NCBI RefSeq assembly: GCF_021134715.1
Contig: NC_060022.1
Coordinates: 4,345,001 to 4,409,000, forward strand
DNA: 64,000 bases
Direction: 5' to 3'
From: Daphnia pulex
Lineage: Eukaryota > Arthropoda > Branchiopoda > Diplostraca > Daphniidae
In this document: positions 36,301 to 50,717 of the stretch, piece after piece
Numbering within the stretch: position 1 is the stretch's first letter
Layout of the letters: each line of letters begins with the position of its first letter
Notes under the pieces: generated by a model
Database searches by the model: none
Told to the model about the DNA's origin: nothing
Seen by the model: the letters and a program-made list of their open reading frames with translations, nothing else
Program-made: the position numbers and the translations under genes

Positions 36301-39300
36301 TGAGTATGATGCAGTGTGTAGTATTTATTTCATGTACTACATTGAAAGTCACAATGGATGACGGCGTTAAAAAAAAAAAAAATCGAAAGTTGATTCATGT
36401 GCCTCAAGGGAAGATGCGATCATGTGTGAAGAGACATTTATGAGAAATGAGATTACGGCTTTACGCAATTAAAGTTCACTTACCCGAAAAGAAAAGAAAA
36501 TCCGAGATCGAATTTCTCATCGTGCCCTTCACTTCTTTTCGTTTAGCCTATATTATATTATATATTGCTGTAGACGTTATAAGGTATAATGGTATTTTTC
36601 CCCAAACAAATCGCCAGCTTTCCCCCACTCCCGCTACACATTGTGATGGTTTTCCAGACGACTAGGTTCTTGCAATTTTATATCTAAGAAAAGATGCTCA
36701 TTTATTCGTGGCCCGCGGACGCAATATAGCCCACTTTTTTCCCCCTCCGTTGTTCGCTTTCACATACACACGGCGATATTGTGGAAATTGTATTCTTGCT
36801 TGGTGGTGTTTCACATTTGATTCCATTTAAAATAACCGAAAATGTATAACCGCGTTTTTTTATTTGGAAAAAAACGGCGGGGTTTCTGTCTTCCCATGAT
36901 TTATTGAGCCAATCATTTTCTTCCTTCTTAATTTGATTATTACAAAAATTTGATGTAGTTAGAAAGCGGCTCATCGGAAACAGACTGCAAGGTCAGCACC
37001 TCATAAATATATAAATAAATCTCCCCAAAACAATCTGTGAAGAAGTTGATTTATGATGCGGAAACGCAAGCCTAAATATAGGATTTCCATCGAAAAAACT
37101 GTAATTTGGTTCATTATTATTTACGGTGACGAAATCGTGGACGCCCAAAAAAAGTCAGCCATATAGACGCTTTTGAAATTTAGCCTCGTATGGCTCGCGC
37201 TGCTTTCTTTTCTTTCTTTGGTGCCCTAAAATTGCCCAGCAAATCGGGTAGAACATCCTTATTATGTCTATCTAGACACATTGCCGCACACATTACTGAT
37301 AAATTCCTTCATACTTCGCCTCGATGATTATATGTACTTGCGATCAAGGCTGATGCTGTTCATTCATAACACATTTCACTTTCCATTAAAAAAATAAATG
37401 AACAGTGAACTCAGAGTGGTATATAGTGACGATAATCGGAAACTTATTTGAGAAAATATACAGCTCTATTATTGCGTATTATTGCGGCATGACACATCAG
37501 TAATTACGAAGCGACACCCCGTTGTTGCCACCAGCCCACCACCGCATCCGCACGCTAAACCGATTTCAGATCTCAAGTGTATCTATCTCGCCAGCATTAT
37601 TTGGCAATTGCAGCAGCAACTTTTGTTTTCATCACTCTCACGCGTATGTGCGCAGACTTACAGGGAAAGTGGAGCAAGTCATCCGCGTCTCCATCCAGCA
37701 GTCGCGGCACGCAAACCTTCTATAATACAGCCAGCAGTTGGTTTTTCCACACGCCACTTTTTCCTATTATATGTTTCGGGACAGCAGCAGACATTTTGCT
37801 AAAAATATTACGCATGTCCGCATGGCCGAGAAAGGCGCACTTTCTCGCGCCCGTTCCTTTCTCATGTGTCTCCAGCGGTGCTGTTCCGCCCATCGATCTC
37901 TTTCGCTATTTTTTTTTCTTTCTCCACTGCACGCCACGATATCCTGACCCGCTTCTACGAATCGATTTATTCACATGTCAGAGAGGTTGGTTTCTCATCA
38001 ACGGTATTACAAGCAAAAAGCAAAAATCAAATTCTTCACCTCCGCCAAGCATACCCAATTTCTTATAGGTGTGGCTCTGGAATTCCTGACCTCCATTAGT
38101 GAAATTATATTCGTCATTTGCGCGAGTATTATATAAGTTGCGTTTCCCGTCACGCCTGCTGGCTATACCCGCGAGGAAGCAACTTAGAGTATACATCCAG
38201 CTAATGGATGTCAAATTGTAAAATATAAAGAGAATCGCAACATAAGGCACCATATGACGCGCGCTCAATTTAATAGCGAAAATGTACTTCAAGGGAAAAG
38301 AGAGACAGCAGACGGAGAGAGAGCGTTCCTAACACACAATGTAGATAGTAAAATAACTTATAGTACATAGACTTATAGTCACTACGCTGCTGTCTCTCCC
38401 GCGTCTGTGGGAGAAAAAAAACTTTGATGGAGATCACGCTGCGTTTCGGAAAAGTCCCCAGCTCGACTTGAGCGAGCGAATAACAACTTTCGTGAATTAA
38501 AAAAACAACTTTGACGAAAGTGTCTAATATGCTTGGGGGGTTGCATGCGCTATATTCTCCTGCTATTTGTTTTGCTCACGATTTATTGTTGTATCTCTGA
38601 ATTCCAACGCACGCAGACACTTTGTGCAAAAAAATTTTGAAAACGAAATCAAACCTGATTTCTTTTCGGCGAAGTTATATCGCCATATGTCAACAGCGGA
38701 ACGCTACATACTCTGTTGCCTTATTTATTGGCAGAAGGGGAAAAATGCAAATCGTTATAGCACAGATTTTTTAACAACTTTTCATTCAAGTCACCCCAAT
38801 ATCAGTCGTGTTTGGTTATATAACTAACAAAGTCCTCACAATCAAGCCTTTGAAATTGTGTGCGCATGTGTATTTGTGCCCAGTTACCCACGACTAGAAA
38901 GCTGGCCATCATGCGAGCAGGTTTTGACCCATTCACCAGGAATGTTTCCTGTTTCTGTTCGGTTGCATGGGATTTCAATATGCGGTGTTTTTTGTTTTTT
39001 TTTTTTTTCTCGGGAATTATAGTGACTGCTGCACAGCGCAATGGAAATAATCGAGTCTAATGAGTCTAATATGGAGATTGGGTGTACATGCTGCGTTAGC
39101 CTGGGATATAAATATTGTTCATCGAACACCAAAGTGCGGGCAGACGATGGGTAACGTCCAGAAAATAGTTGCTGCGGTATAAAGAATGATGTATAAGAAA
39201 TAATATACATATAGCATGTGATTAGACCGACATGACTGCTGTCGCATCCCATTGTGGTGTTTGCGGTGCTTGCGGTGCGCCATTAAAATTAAATTCTTGT

Positions 39301-42300
39301 TTTTTCCAAAGCCATTGCGTTTGATGCGCTCTGATTATTGAAAAAAACTCGCTCGTCGGACTCGACTCATTGCCGAGTCTTTTGAAGCAGGACTGAATGT
39401 AGACACTCATGCGGTATTCCCAATTTTTTTTTCTTTCCCTTTCTCTGGAACTAAGTTTCGTGTAAAAGTGCGGTCGGGTAATGCCATCAAACGAAACAAG
39501 TTAACGCCTATATCTGCTTCATCTGCCGAAGGCTATAATATACAGATAGATAGGTCTACCGATGAGCACCTAGAGCTTCAAATGTAGCCTGGTGTGATTT
39601 ATTCCCATGGCCAAATGAATTCATGAATATATTAGAAAGCGCTATAAAACCATCTGATGCAATCCTCACGCTTTAATAACACCCGATATCGTGTCGTTTC
39701 AGGAAGCGCGCTCGTTCAGGCGAAAGCCGACAAAAAAAGAATCGGTTCTCTGTTTCTCTTTCTATATAGTAAGCTGTATCAGATGTTCCAACAAGAGAAC
39801 CTGCTGGGAATAGTAATAAAATAACGATAATAATCATTGTTGCTACATCAATTCGGAAGCTTTTTGGGGACCTTTCTCGATATCAAAGGAAAAAACGCGA
39901 AGAAATTCTTCGATGAGTCTGTGTGGTAAAACCCATAGTTACAACAAGTTTAGTTGCCAACTGGAAGATGTTTAAGTCTAAGTTAAAAGGGAATTTTCGC
40001 TTTGGAAACTATATGAGTGGTTACTATAGCCTAGATGTTTTGAAAGATGTTGTGACGGAGAGAAAAACAGGAAAGTGGACAACTTGAATGTCTTAAGCAA
40101 GGTCAGTTATATTTACAGTAAAGAGAGAAAGGTTATTGGATCCCGAGAGCCATAAGAAAAGACTAGACATCCATCGCTATAAGCTTGTTGCAATGGAGGG
40201 CCGAGCAAATAGGTCAAGGTTTAAAATAGGTCACAAAAAAGGCATACAACAGGGCAAAGTGTGGGGGGATTTTTTGGGAAGATAAAAGAAACATACCTTT
40301 AGCCCTTCTGCAGGTAGGTTAAAGTAATAAAATTTAAAAAAACCAGGTTGAAGTGAAAGGGACATTTTGGGTGTAGTACTATATTCGACCTCATACTTCT
40401 GCTGGTTCGTCCATCCATCAATATAACGTGTAAAATAATCAATCTTGGTGACACAGCGTTTTTTTTAACCGCCCTCCTGTGTAGCATTCTATAACATTTA
40501 AACGTATTACTATATACTTTTAACCAATAAAGGTGGGAATATTAATGGGATTGGGCCCTACAGATGATGGAAAAAGAATTGAATATTCTTATAAAATATA
40601 GGTCACCGAATAGTGTGCGAACGATTCCGGTGCTGCAGGAGTCAAACTAAACACGGCAAATAGAAAATGTTTGTTAAAAAAAATGCGCTGCCTAATAATA
40701 AACAATCGCTTAGAAAGAAATAACAAAACGGAACCTATATAGGGAAAGTTCCGGAATTGGTTTTCCAGAATTTGTATAGACACTACTTGATTGGTGTGGT
40801 GTTAGCTATTTGTTATTACCCACAGCAGCAGTAAGATTATCATACCCAGCCTCAAGTGAAAGTTAATCTAGTAAAACTGCGGTTCAATATGTATGGTGCT
40901 GTATTATAGTATTATAGTCTAGGGAATTCTCAGCGTCCTTTGTCTGAAGTGAAATAAGGGGAAGGGCAACGAAAGATTCGTACACCTCAAACAACAACAT
41001 CTGTCTCACTCTCACAGGTAAAAAGAAAAAAAAAAAGAAAAAAAAGAAAAAAAACGGCAAAACCAGACCACAAACGATACGGTACAAACTTTCTCCCCAA
41101 AACTGTAAAAACGACTTGCGATTTTCTATATATGGTTATTTTCAATATATAATGAAAGGGTTCATTTCTCTTTTCGAAATTTTTTTGGGGGAAAATCCAA
41201 CTTGAAATTGAATATTTGATTTTGAAGTTTGGACAATGGGTGCATTGAAAAAAAAGAAGAAGAAAAAAAACCTTCTCTCAGTGAAGCAGTATATACCCGT
41301 TTGCATTGTCCTTGATGGTCTGGTTATTTCCCCTTTTTTTCAGAATCTCTCTAGCTCGTTTCTTGATACGTTTCTTTTTGCTTCTTTCTTTCTTAAAAAA
41401 AAAATGTATTCCAGTTCCTGTGACTGTTTTTGAACCGCTGAAATTCATTATATTAATTACAGTATGGATAGTTGAGTATATGCTTATTTCTAAATGCGCT
41501 GTCATTTCATACACGACGGGGGACATTTAATATGGCTTGCGGACTTGGGGATTCGTCCTTTTTGAAATTCGTGTCATTTCAAAATTGAGCGCTGCACTAA
41601 TGAAACACTGAAATTGTGAAGCCTAATTTTTGTGTACCTGTTCATGCGGTTCCAATCCGACCGATTCCGGTGGAATCCAGCAGAGGGTTCTCATTTGGAA
41701 TGTCCCACGGAAAACGACTCAAAGAAAATAAATTATAGGAAAAGCTTGTATGTAAATTCATCTAGTTTGGAAAAGTTTGGAGAAAAAAAAACCTTGAAAT
41801 GAAAATCATCATTGACTTCGCTCCCCGCTTTTTCTTTTTTTTTTCTCCATCAAATAACCAGAAATATTCGGGTACATCGATGAAACGAGCCACCCCGTTG
41901 GCCGATCAAGATAAAAGAGTAGACCTGTTATTTGTCTAGGCGTACGATATAAAGTCCCAGCAAGATAGAGCATAAATCCAGCAGGATGTCCAATGAGAAC
42001 ATAATCTCTGGATTAATTTTTGAAACGATCTTTTATCTCTTTAATGCTTCACTTTCCCTGTGTTTTATTAAGTTAACAGAAGCTAACACCTGCAGTGCAA
42101 CCTTCCATTTAAGTCTTTAAGCGATACAGCGCTGTTGAGTGCTGTTGCGCACGCAGCACGGTCGTTGATCAGCAATTATTCAGCTTGTTTGTATAAGGAC
42201 ATTTATTTTTAAAAAACATAAAGTTTAAACGTATATTATGGCTCGTTAAACATCCGAGTTTTTAAATATAGTTTATAGTGTTGACGATTTTGGAGAAACA

Positions 42301-45300
42301 TGGTTGGCTGTTTTTAAAAAAAGGCGAGAGTTTTACAGTTTCTTTTATTACTGTTTAGCCTAGTGGGTTGAACGCGCGGATTTTAAAAAGCGAAACGTCC
42401 AGCAAGCGTCGAATTGCGTCATGTCTGATCCTCTGAATGCTTCGTCATGTGACTAATCTCCAAGTGTGACGATCGTGAGTGCTAATGCTGAGCGCGTTCC
42501 GTAATTGTAGTTCTAGGCCGGAGAAGTGAAAGTGTTGTGTGAAAAAGACTGGGTCTAGCTTGACGTCTCGGTCGGATATTCCACTTGGCTGACTTCTGAG
42601 GGGCTTAAAAGTTTCTTCATCATTCTCCTTCCCATCCGAGAATGTCGACCATCGAAAGTATACATACAGACGTCTCGTCTATAGCATCTTAGGTTTTGTT
42701 GCGGAAGTATGTTAGCATTTCATTAAATGCGCAACGGTTTCAGAGAACTGGCACACATATAGCTTACTATGTCGTAAAAAGTGACTTGGCTGAATGACTG
42801 AGCAATATAGTGCTATGGCGTGCGTCATCATCACTGTTCTTGCATTTGGTATAAGCCTGCTGGAAAGTTACCGTTCTACTCCGGTCTGACTCCGGTTCTA
42901 TTTCACATCATATTTTTCAGCGGTCAACGCTTGTTCCATTGTCTGATGTTGCATGTCCCGAGTGAGATGGCTGTTAGTTTTGGTCTGAAAATAACGCAAC
43001 AACGTGCCGATCGTTTTCCTATGAGGTCTTTTGCGCCAGCATATACCTATACAAGTCTGCTCCCGTGTATATACAAATGAGAACCACGCGCAATTTAGCT
43101 CAGACCGCACATCCATTCAAGGGGCACCGTCAACATGGTAAACTTGTGAATGGTGAACGAATATTATACCGCCCGCAGTGCTGCTGCTGTAAATTTACTT
43201 CTTCACGTGTCTGTGTTACCTACGGAAACAATAGATGGTCGTAAAACATATTTTTATTGATATATGAGAAAGGTCGGCTCATCTGTAGGGCTGCATGAAA
43301 CCGAATGTTAATTACATGCAGAGAAAGTCCGCACCTTTGCATTAAAGCCTTTTAAGCCACCGTGCTGATGAACACCGAACTCGCCATTTGTATTGCTTTG
43401 CTCGTACAATAAAACCTTAAGGTCATAGGGGGCAATGTTAAAATTTATAGGTGAAAGCTGGCGAGATTTCGCTAGACACCTAATGCAAACAACAAAAAAT
43501 GGGCATCATCGAGACACACGGAAGAAAATAGAAACATTCTGTCAAGCATGCAATAAAAAAAAACTTCTAAAACTAGAAAAGAGGTTGGCGTCCTTCAACG
43601 GTGGTATACCAGCATCGCTGAGCTTTCACTTTCCACGTGAAACATAGAAGACCACAACATACCTCAGATATCAATAACTGATGGAAATAATCTGTAAGAT
43701 ATTTTTTGATTGTCTCTATTTTGTGGTTAGGAGAGAATAAGCGCTGGTCAATAATACTTTCGCTTCAACTGGACAGCTCGTTGAAAAATCTGCTGCTGCA
43801 CTATCGCGTGCTCATCACTTAAGTTTCGGAATCCGTACATGGACAGCACGGGCATCATTGACAAGATTCACGAGCTGAGCAGAAAGAAATAATATTCTCT
43901 GTCTCGGCTAAAACCTGATGACCAACATATGGGAAATGTTTGATGCGTTCAATAAGTTTCTACTCACCTGAAGAATGCAGATATGTGCTTGAGCGCGGTA
44001 AAAGTAATTTCGTTTCTTCTGCCATATCAATAAGACGAGCATTCAGATATTGCTGGGAACTGGGATATATAAAAGCGGATAAAAGTCGAATGGAAATTTC
44101 TCAAAAGGAATACGGGAAAAGTTCACATAAATATTTACGCGTAGTTTTCAAATATTTGGTATAATCAAGAAGTAGGTAGATACGTCGTAATGGGAGCTGT
44201 CCAGCGTATGGCTCCATGACAGCTTTTGGAAAATACTGGGTCGATTTGATAAATCACACCATAGCAAAGTATATCCACAAGTTTCATCGTCGGGGAAACC
44301 CCTCAGCGAGCTGCTGCTTAAGATTACGGAGATCGATGTAAATGTTTTTGGGAGCTTTATTTTATATACAACAAGTTTCTAAACATACATCAAGGAGTCG
44401 CGGCCGACTTCAGATGAGTCTGCTGGGAGTCTCCGGCATTGAGCCTTCAACTTTCACTTTCCTTGCTGCGTGTAGATGTAAACTTGAGATTGAACATCAG
44501 ACGATTTACTATGTAGGAAGAGCCGGGGCATCAAGGTTTTTTTTGTTTTCACGTTTTGAATCAGTTATATTAAAACCAGTACGATGACCGAGGATTCTTA
44601 GCATTGTTGTCGATCTTGTTTTAATTCTTTTTTTCTATTTTCCACTATATCTATCTGATTTTTTTTCCCCCATTTTAATTCCACGTTCAAGTTGTTTGTC
44701 AACTATATACTTATTCACGTTTTCCAGGCACGGTTCTGAACGGCGTAAATAAGAAAGAAAAAAAAGCAGGTTGTGGGAGATTTATCAAATAATCGTGAAG
44801 CGATCAGTGAGAATCACTTTCATTTGGAAAAGCGTATAGACACGACGAAGTATTCATAAACCAAATTGGCATCAAGGACAGTACGCACCGTTGATCAGAC
44901 GCACAGTTTATGTCCTTTCAAAAATTCAATACAACATATTGAATACAAATATAACCGTAAACATACCATAAACGCGTAAACTCGCCAACGCTCGTCACCA
45001 AAACGGGAAAGGAGTTCACAGAGAAGATCTTTTGGCATGCCAATATTTTGAAATCCTTTCCAGTGTTATTCAAGTGGCCCATCTTCAAAGAGGGGGAAAC
45101 TATAAAGTGGGACACACCCTTCTCTCCTTTGAAAGCCGAATGTAACATGCATTATAGATACACCCATTCACCATCAGCTATACATCGTCTGCGATGGCAG
45201 AGATAACTCTTATACAGTCTATTATTACGTAGTTGAGCGCTTTACAAAAAAAAAATGAATGTAACAGTTGCCATACTTTCACCCCTTGGAGCAAGCAGGA

Positions 45301-48300
45301 AACAGAGGCCCTGCTGCTTGAAAGTGCTGAGACCTGCGGAGAGACGAGTCCACCGTGTCCGTCATCGTAAATTTCGTCCGCACCCTTTCACTTTTACTCG
45401 TATATACGTACGTGTAGACGCTGCTATTAACCTCTGCGGCTATTCGAAGAACAAGGATGTCGGTTGCTTCAATTAGAAAGCTTTTTGGCTTCGAGAGAGA
45501 GAGAGACAATGAGAGCATCGAGCGCTCTGCTGTCTCCGCCTCGGGCGTCTTCCGGCGCTTCCTGGCTACTCACTGCTGGTGAGAATCATGCAGGTTTGCA
45601 CCAGAAGTATGGCGGTATAAACGAATACGCGCTATCAGGTGATGTTGGCACCGATTCAACTGGAGAAAACGAAGGCAGCAGCTACATACAGCAAAAGGGC
45701 CCGGTTGTCTAGATTTTCGTCGAAGAAAAAGAATCTAATACAGAAGTGGAGCACGCGAGTGCATCGATTCGCCCACAGGACGATTTCGTCTCAATCTTGT
45801 CGATATATCCATCAATTTCTCGTTCTGCTTACCAGCGGAGAGCACATGTACTGCTGAATGTTGCGGTTCGTTCCGTTATCACATTATGCTTGGGCTTTAT
45901 TCCAACCAAAATCCCCAAATCGTTATACACGTGCAGTTTTCGTATATACTTTGCTCAGCACTCAAGAGCCTCTCCCGTTGTCGAACACTCCTTTCAGCTT
46001 CAGCAAGTCTTCTTTCCTATACGTTATACGTAAACGTGTCACGCTGTGTATAATAGTCTATCTCAACTTTATCTTTATACCGAGAGATAATAGGAGATTG
46101 AGTGTTGGCTATAAATATTACTGTCTTTGAACTATACATCAGCGTAAACTTTAAACGACTGTTGTCGCTCATATCGTGACTTAAGGTCACGACGAAAAGA
46201 AATTCTCGGAGCTTGGCAGCTTTCTTAAACTTTCAACTGATGGTCATCATATGATGTGATGTAGGAAGACAAAAGCTAGGCTGTGTCCGCGTTATGCTGA
46301 GATCTTTGCCTTGTCCGTGTTCGGTCGTCGGTGTTCCTGTATATATACGAAAAGAGATTAAAATAATGATCGGTCACGCGTAGACTACTGTAATTAACTC
46401 CGCCTGCATTTTGTTCTGAATAATCCCAAACCCGAGCGTTTGACATATAATAAGGAGGAAGAGTTTCGTCGTTCCGGCATGAGTTAGATTCTTTTCTATG
46501 GCTTGCAATGGGCTTGCGGCCAAGAGATTTCTCACCCTGAAGCGGAGAAAGAATGCTTTTTCGAGCATTGATACAAACAACAGCCAGAAAAACAACAACA
46601 TCAACAAAAAGAAAAAAAAAAAGAAAAAAAAAGAAAATAATATGAATATCTGGCCGGTGATCAAAAGGTAGGTAGGTAGGCTAGGCTATAGGCATCGACT
46701 TGTATTCGCCTCAACGTTCAACCGACCGCTCGCTGACATCCATATTTCTTCTCATTGCTTTTGTCTTATTTCATTCTCGCCATCAGGCAAATGTCCGAGT
46801 CGAATGATGTGGAGTGAAAAGTAGGTCTCTTGCTCTAACCCTACGCATTCCCGCATGGCTACGTTTTTCTTACCGCACGTACTTTTCACTTCATTTGTTT
46901 CCTTTGGTCCATCACAAAATACGGATAGAGTGAGAGTATAGTAGGCTATCCAGCCCATCTGCTTGGCGCTCACGCACTTTCTCGGCGATGTAGGATGTGC
47001 TGTCCAACCTCTGGCCGCGTCCTCTTTTCGTCCAGACTGTACAGCAATCCATCGCTTCTCTCTTTCTTTTCTCCCATCTCTTTCTCTCTCACTCGCTGTC
47101 CTTCCGCCTATTTCTCATCTTTTTTTTTTCGTTGATGACCCACAATCTCGCGATCTGAGCGGCCGTCCAACAGGTTCAGCTGAAATCCGTTTTCCTCGTA
47201 GCTACTGCATTTCTTGGCAGCGATTGAAGGAAGACAAACGGCTAGCTACTTATTAAGGTTAACGATTGGCGACGCAACGATCTGTTGAGATCGCAGTGGT
47301 ATATATAGTATACGTCCATATACCGGTCCATACATACGTGACTACCTGGTGTGACCTACACTGCTGGGTCCGTGACTTAATACTAAGATCCGCGTTTCTG
47401 TTTTTGAAAACAACTTGAACCTGATTTCTCTAATAAACAGGTATATACACACATAGTCCTCGTTTTGCTGTCCATCGCATCGCCCATCATCGGGCATGTG
47501 CCAAGCATGAAATGTGGAATGCGACGAGGGGAGCCCATGTGAATCGCAGCAAGTCGCCCATGCGAATTAGATCCGGACGTTGAGTTGGGATAGATTTCGC
47601 GACATCCTTCTTCACTTTTCTACTAACCCACTATATACACGTATACCTACATATCTCATTCTATTGCGTCAAGAGTGCTCTGCTGAAGAGAATTGCATAC
47701 CGATATTGAAAGCGCGGCTCCGTGCCGCCGGATGGCATGTCAAAACGCCAACCTACGCGCTCCCGACCGCGATTTAAGTTGTAACACAGCAGAGAGAAAT
47801 GCTGTGATGGACAGATTGGATTTCCGCCTCCCTTTGTAGCCAACAATAGCCACGTCATGAATTATCGTGAGGTTCAAATATGGTTTCTCAAGTGTAGGAC
47901 AGTGAAACGAGGAGTAGACGAGACCGTACTGATTTCACGTTGACTCTTTCAAGAGACAAAAGATCGAGACAGTAATATAAGGAAAAAGGAGTGAAAGGAA
48001 GTTTAAATGGAGAGTGTGGCCTCGTAGGAGTCAAAAGTACTTAAATAAAATTGCGGCTATATGGTGAAGTACATCAGGTGTCTCAAAGAGGAGAAGAGGA
48101 AAAACAAAAATAATACGAGTGCTGCTGGGTTATTGTATGTATATATCTTCCTATGGCAGTGCTTGTGCTAAGACGCGGGATTATATTTCTAGGAAAAGGA
48201 GAGTTGTGAACGAGTCGTCCCTTTACACATGAACCATCAAACTGGGTCACCATCATGGGCTCCCCGGGCGAACGAACCTTCTTCTACAGCACTTGCCAAC

Positions 48301-48640
48301 GACTCGCCGGCAATGAGGAGCAACCAGTTAAGGAAGAATATTTTCTTGACGATCTTCACTTCTCTCCGCCTACTTTTTTTTTTCTTTTTCTTCAATTCTT
48401 TCGTTTTCTCTCTCCTATGGTGGAGCTTTCCCTTTTACGCCAAACATTCTAGTACATGGAGAAGGTTTTGTCAGTATATTTCTCTAGTCGGTTGGCACTT
48501 CCCACTGTCTATCGGCCAATCGGACGTCTTGTAGCGGACACTCTATACCTCAATTCATACAGTTTCCATTGCGTTCTCTAAAATAAAGCCCTCCCATTCT
48601 TTCTACCCTGTTTACACCGCCACCGCCAACCCCGTTCGGT
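33333..48640. other. Gene-poor 15-kb gap inside the collagen cluster
   Basis: I find no supportable gene. Contents include purine-rich poly-A/G tracts at 41021-41061 and 46607-46640, a small CTCCTC/GAGGAG hairpin near 36004-36020, a possible exon-like segment 35151-35270 (acceptor ttttgtgcag, donor gtaatg) that I cannot link to anything, and several GC-richer islands (about 37.5-38.0, 42.1-42.7, 45.3-45.8, 46.9-47.2 and 47.5-47.8 kb). The longest open frame (37577-38068, 163 codons) has no recognisable domain. The gap could hold regulatory DNA or an intron of an unseen gene. Confidence 0.45.
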
Positions 48641-48641
48641 A

Positions 48642-48717
48642 TTTAAAGGCCGCGTTCTCTCATTTTAAGTCAGTGTTTTGCCGTCGACAGTTTAGGAAAC
48701 AACGAACCCAATAAGAG
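48642..48717 (+). promoter_or_regulatory. Core promoter and 5' UTR exon of collagen 5
   Basis: TTTAAAG from 48642 lies 30 bp before the A (48672) of TCAGTG. The UTR exon ends at 48717 (AAGAG/gtaaga), and the next exon starts at 49011. A CCAAT at 48516-48520 followed by CTTGTAG lies about 155 bp upstream of the start site and is matched at collagen 6. Confidence 0.7.
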
Positions 48718-49072
48718 GTAAGATTCACTTTGAATGCAATTTCAATAGTGGATTTACAGAGAGAAACGAGCATAATATTTAACAACAAATTCAGTACAGC
48801 TTTTTTTGAAATAACAGTCACGACCAGCTGTAATAACATATTCAACCAAACACGGATACTATTAACTGATTAGTTCAATAATGATTTTAATTGCTTTTTA
48901 CCTTGAATCAGTTATTACAAAAAGATTATTTATTGTTGAAAAAGTTTCGTTTCTTTATACTTTTATCGACAATTTATTCAATTATTAATCATTCATTTAC
49001 TCATCGGCAGATCGTTCCTTGTCGAGCAGATCGACTCAGTATACACAAAGGTTGTAAATTCAGAAAACAACC

Positions 49073-50717
49073 ATGAGAGCTTTGGTGAGTAACAACATCC
49101 CTCTTATTAAAAAAGAAACATTTAGCCACATAAACACAAAAATGACTTAATTAACTGATTTTTGTGATTAACAGGCTTTCGTTCCACTTTTGGTTGCCAC
49201 CGTTTTGGCTGCACCCCAATACGGTCAACCCCCAGCAGCAGGCGAGACTGTTTCCATTACCAAGGAACAGTGGGCCTCTCTGAACCCATACGGGTCTGCT
49301 TCTTCCTACCCCGCTGCTGAACGCCCACAAATTGAAGAAATTCAGAAGCAATGGGAGAGATTCTATGAATATCTTCCATGGTTGAAGGGACCTCCAGGCC
49401 CACCAGGCCCACAAGGATCTCCTGGATCTGCCGGATCATCTGGAGGAAGCGCCTACGGAGGTTCTAGCTACTCACAACCTCAAGTTATCCCTGGACCACC
49501 TGGCCCACCTGGACCTCCAGGACCTGCTGGATATAAGGGAGATGCTGGAGCTCCAGGAGCTCCTGGCTACCCTGGAGGACCCGGACCTCAAGGACCTGCT
49601 GGTAAACCTGGTTCACCTGGCTATCCTGGAGAAAAAGGAACACCAGGTTACAATGGAGCTCCCGGGGCACCTGGTAAACCTGGCTACAACGGAGAAAAGG
49701 GAACTCCTGGTTACAATGGAGCACCTGGTTTACCTGGGGGCCCTGGACTTCCCGGCAAAGACGGTTACAATGGAGCTCCCGGACCTGCAGGACCTAAAGG
49801 TGAAGCTGGTCCACCAGGTTACACTATCCCATCCAAGATCCCAGGCCCCCCAGGTGCACCTGGCTACCCAGGCAAAGACGGAGCTCCTGGTTACCCTGGT
49901 GGTCCCGGACCCGTTGGCCCAGTTGGCCCCGCTGGACTTCAAGGAGCTCCTGGCAAACCTGGCACCAATGGTTATCCTGGAGGTCCCGGACCTAAGGGAG
50001 ACGCTGGAACTCCTGGTTATGCAGGAGCCCCAGGCAAAGATGGATACCCCGGCGCACCTAGCAAGATCCCTGGTCCACCTGGTCCCGTCGGACCTGCTGG
50101 TTCCCCTGGCTACAATGGCGCTCCTGGCAAGGATGGTCTCCCTGGCGGCCCTGGGTACCCAGGCAAAGATGGAAAGCCCGGAGCTCCTGGATACACTGGT
50201 AAAATTAACCGCACAAATAATTTTGTAAATCTGTTTTAATCAAATTAATAATTTCTTGATAGGTGCACCTGGCCAACCAGGTAAACCCGGTAAAGATGGT
50301 CTTCCCGGCCCTGCCGGAACTCCTGGTTACCCTGGTGGCCCAGGCCCCGTTGGCCCACAAGGTAAACCCGGTGCTCCTGGATACCCTGGTGGTCCAGGAC
50401 CAGTTGGTCCAGTAGGACCTCTCGGCCCAGTCGGCCCACAAGGCAAACCAGGTAGTCCAGGTTACCCAGGCGGCCCTGGACCAGCTGGTCCTCTTGGACC
50501 TGTTGGACCCGTCGGACCTCAAGGTAAACCAGGATCTCCTGGTTATCCAGGTCCCGCTGGACCAGCAGGACCTGCCGGTTCTCCAGGCCAGACTTACGAA
50601 GCACCGGCCCCGGCTTACCCAGCTCCAGCTTACCCAGTCCCTGCTCCAGCATATCCGGCACCGGCTCCCATCTATCAACAGCCCATTTACGAGCCCCCAG
50701 CACCAAGCTATGGTTAA
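49073..50717 (+). CDS. Short secreted collagen 5
   Basis: 496 aa. Exons: 49073-49084, 49175-50198, 50263-50717; all phases match. The signal peptide is [21 protein letters not shown]. The N-terminal domain reads [11 protein letters not shown], then [25 protein letters not shown] without the intron at the E-Y codon. A Gly-X-Y domain follows, broken by YTIPSKIPG and PSKIPG. The tail is Tyr/Pro/Ala-rich ([18 protein letters not shown]) and ends PSYG. Many GKDG, KGE and KGD triplets favour inter-chain salt bridges. I see no cysteine in the mature chain. AATAAA lies at 50860-50865. Collagen 6 is a near-copy. Confidence 0.93.

Noticed and set aside
37577..38068. 163-codon open frame in the gene-free gap
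   Set aside because: No recognisable domain, no splice or promoter context, Phe/Ser-rich composition as expected from chance in pyrimidine-rich DNA.
49542..50228. Leu-rich open frame of more than 200 codons overlapping collagen 5 in another frame (and its copy at 56961-57659)
   Set aside because: It is a frame shadow of the 9-base collagen periodicity. It repeats identically in the duplicate gene and has no independent start or promoter.
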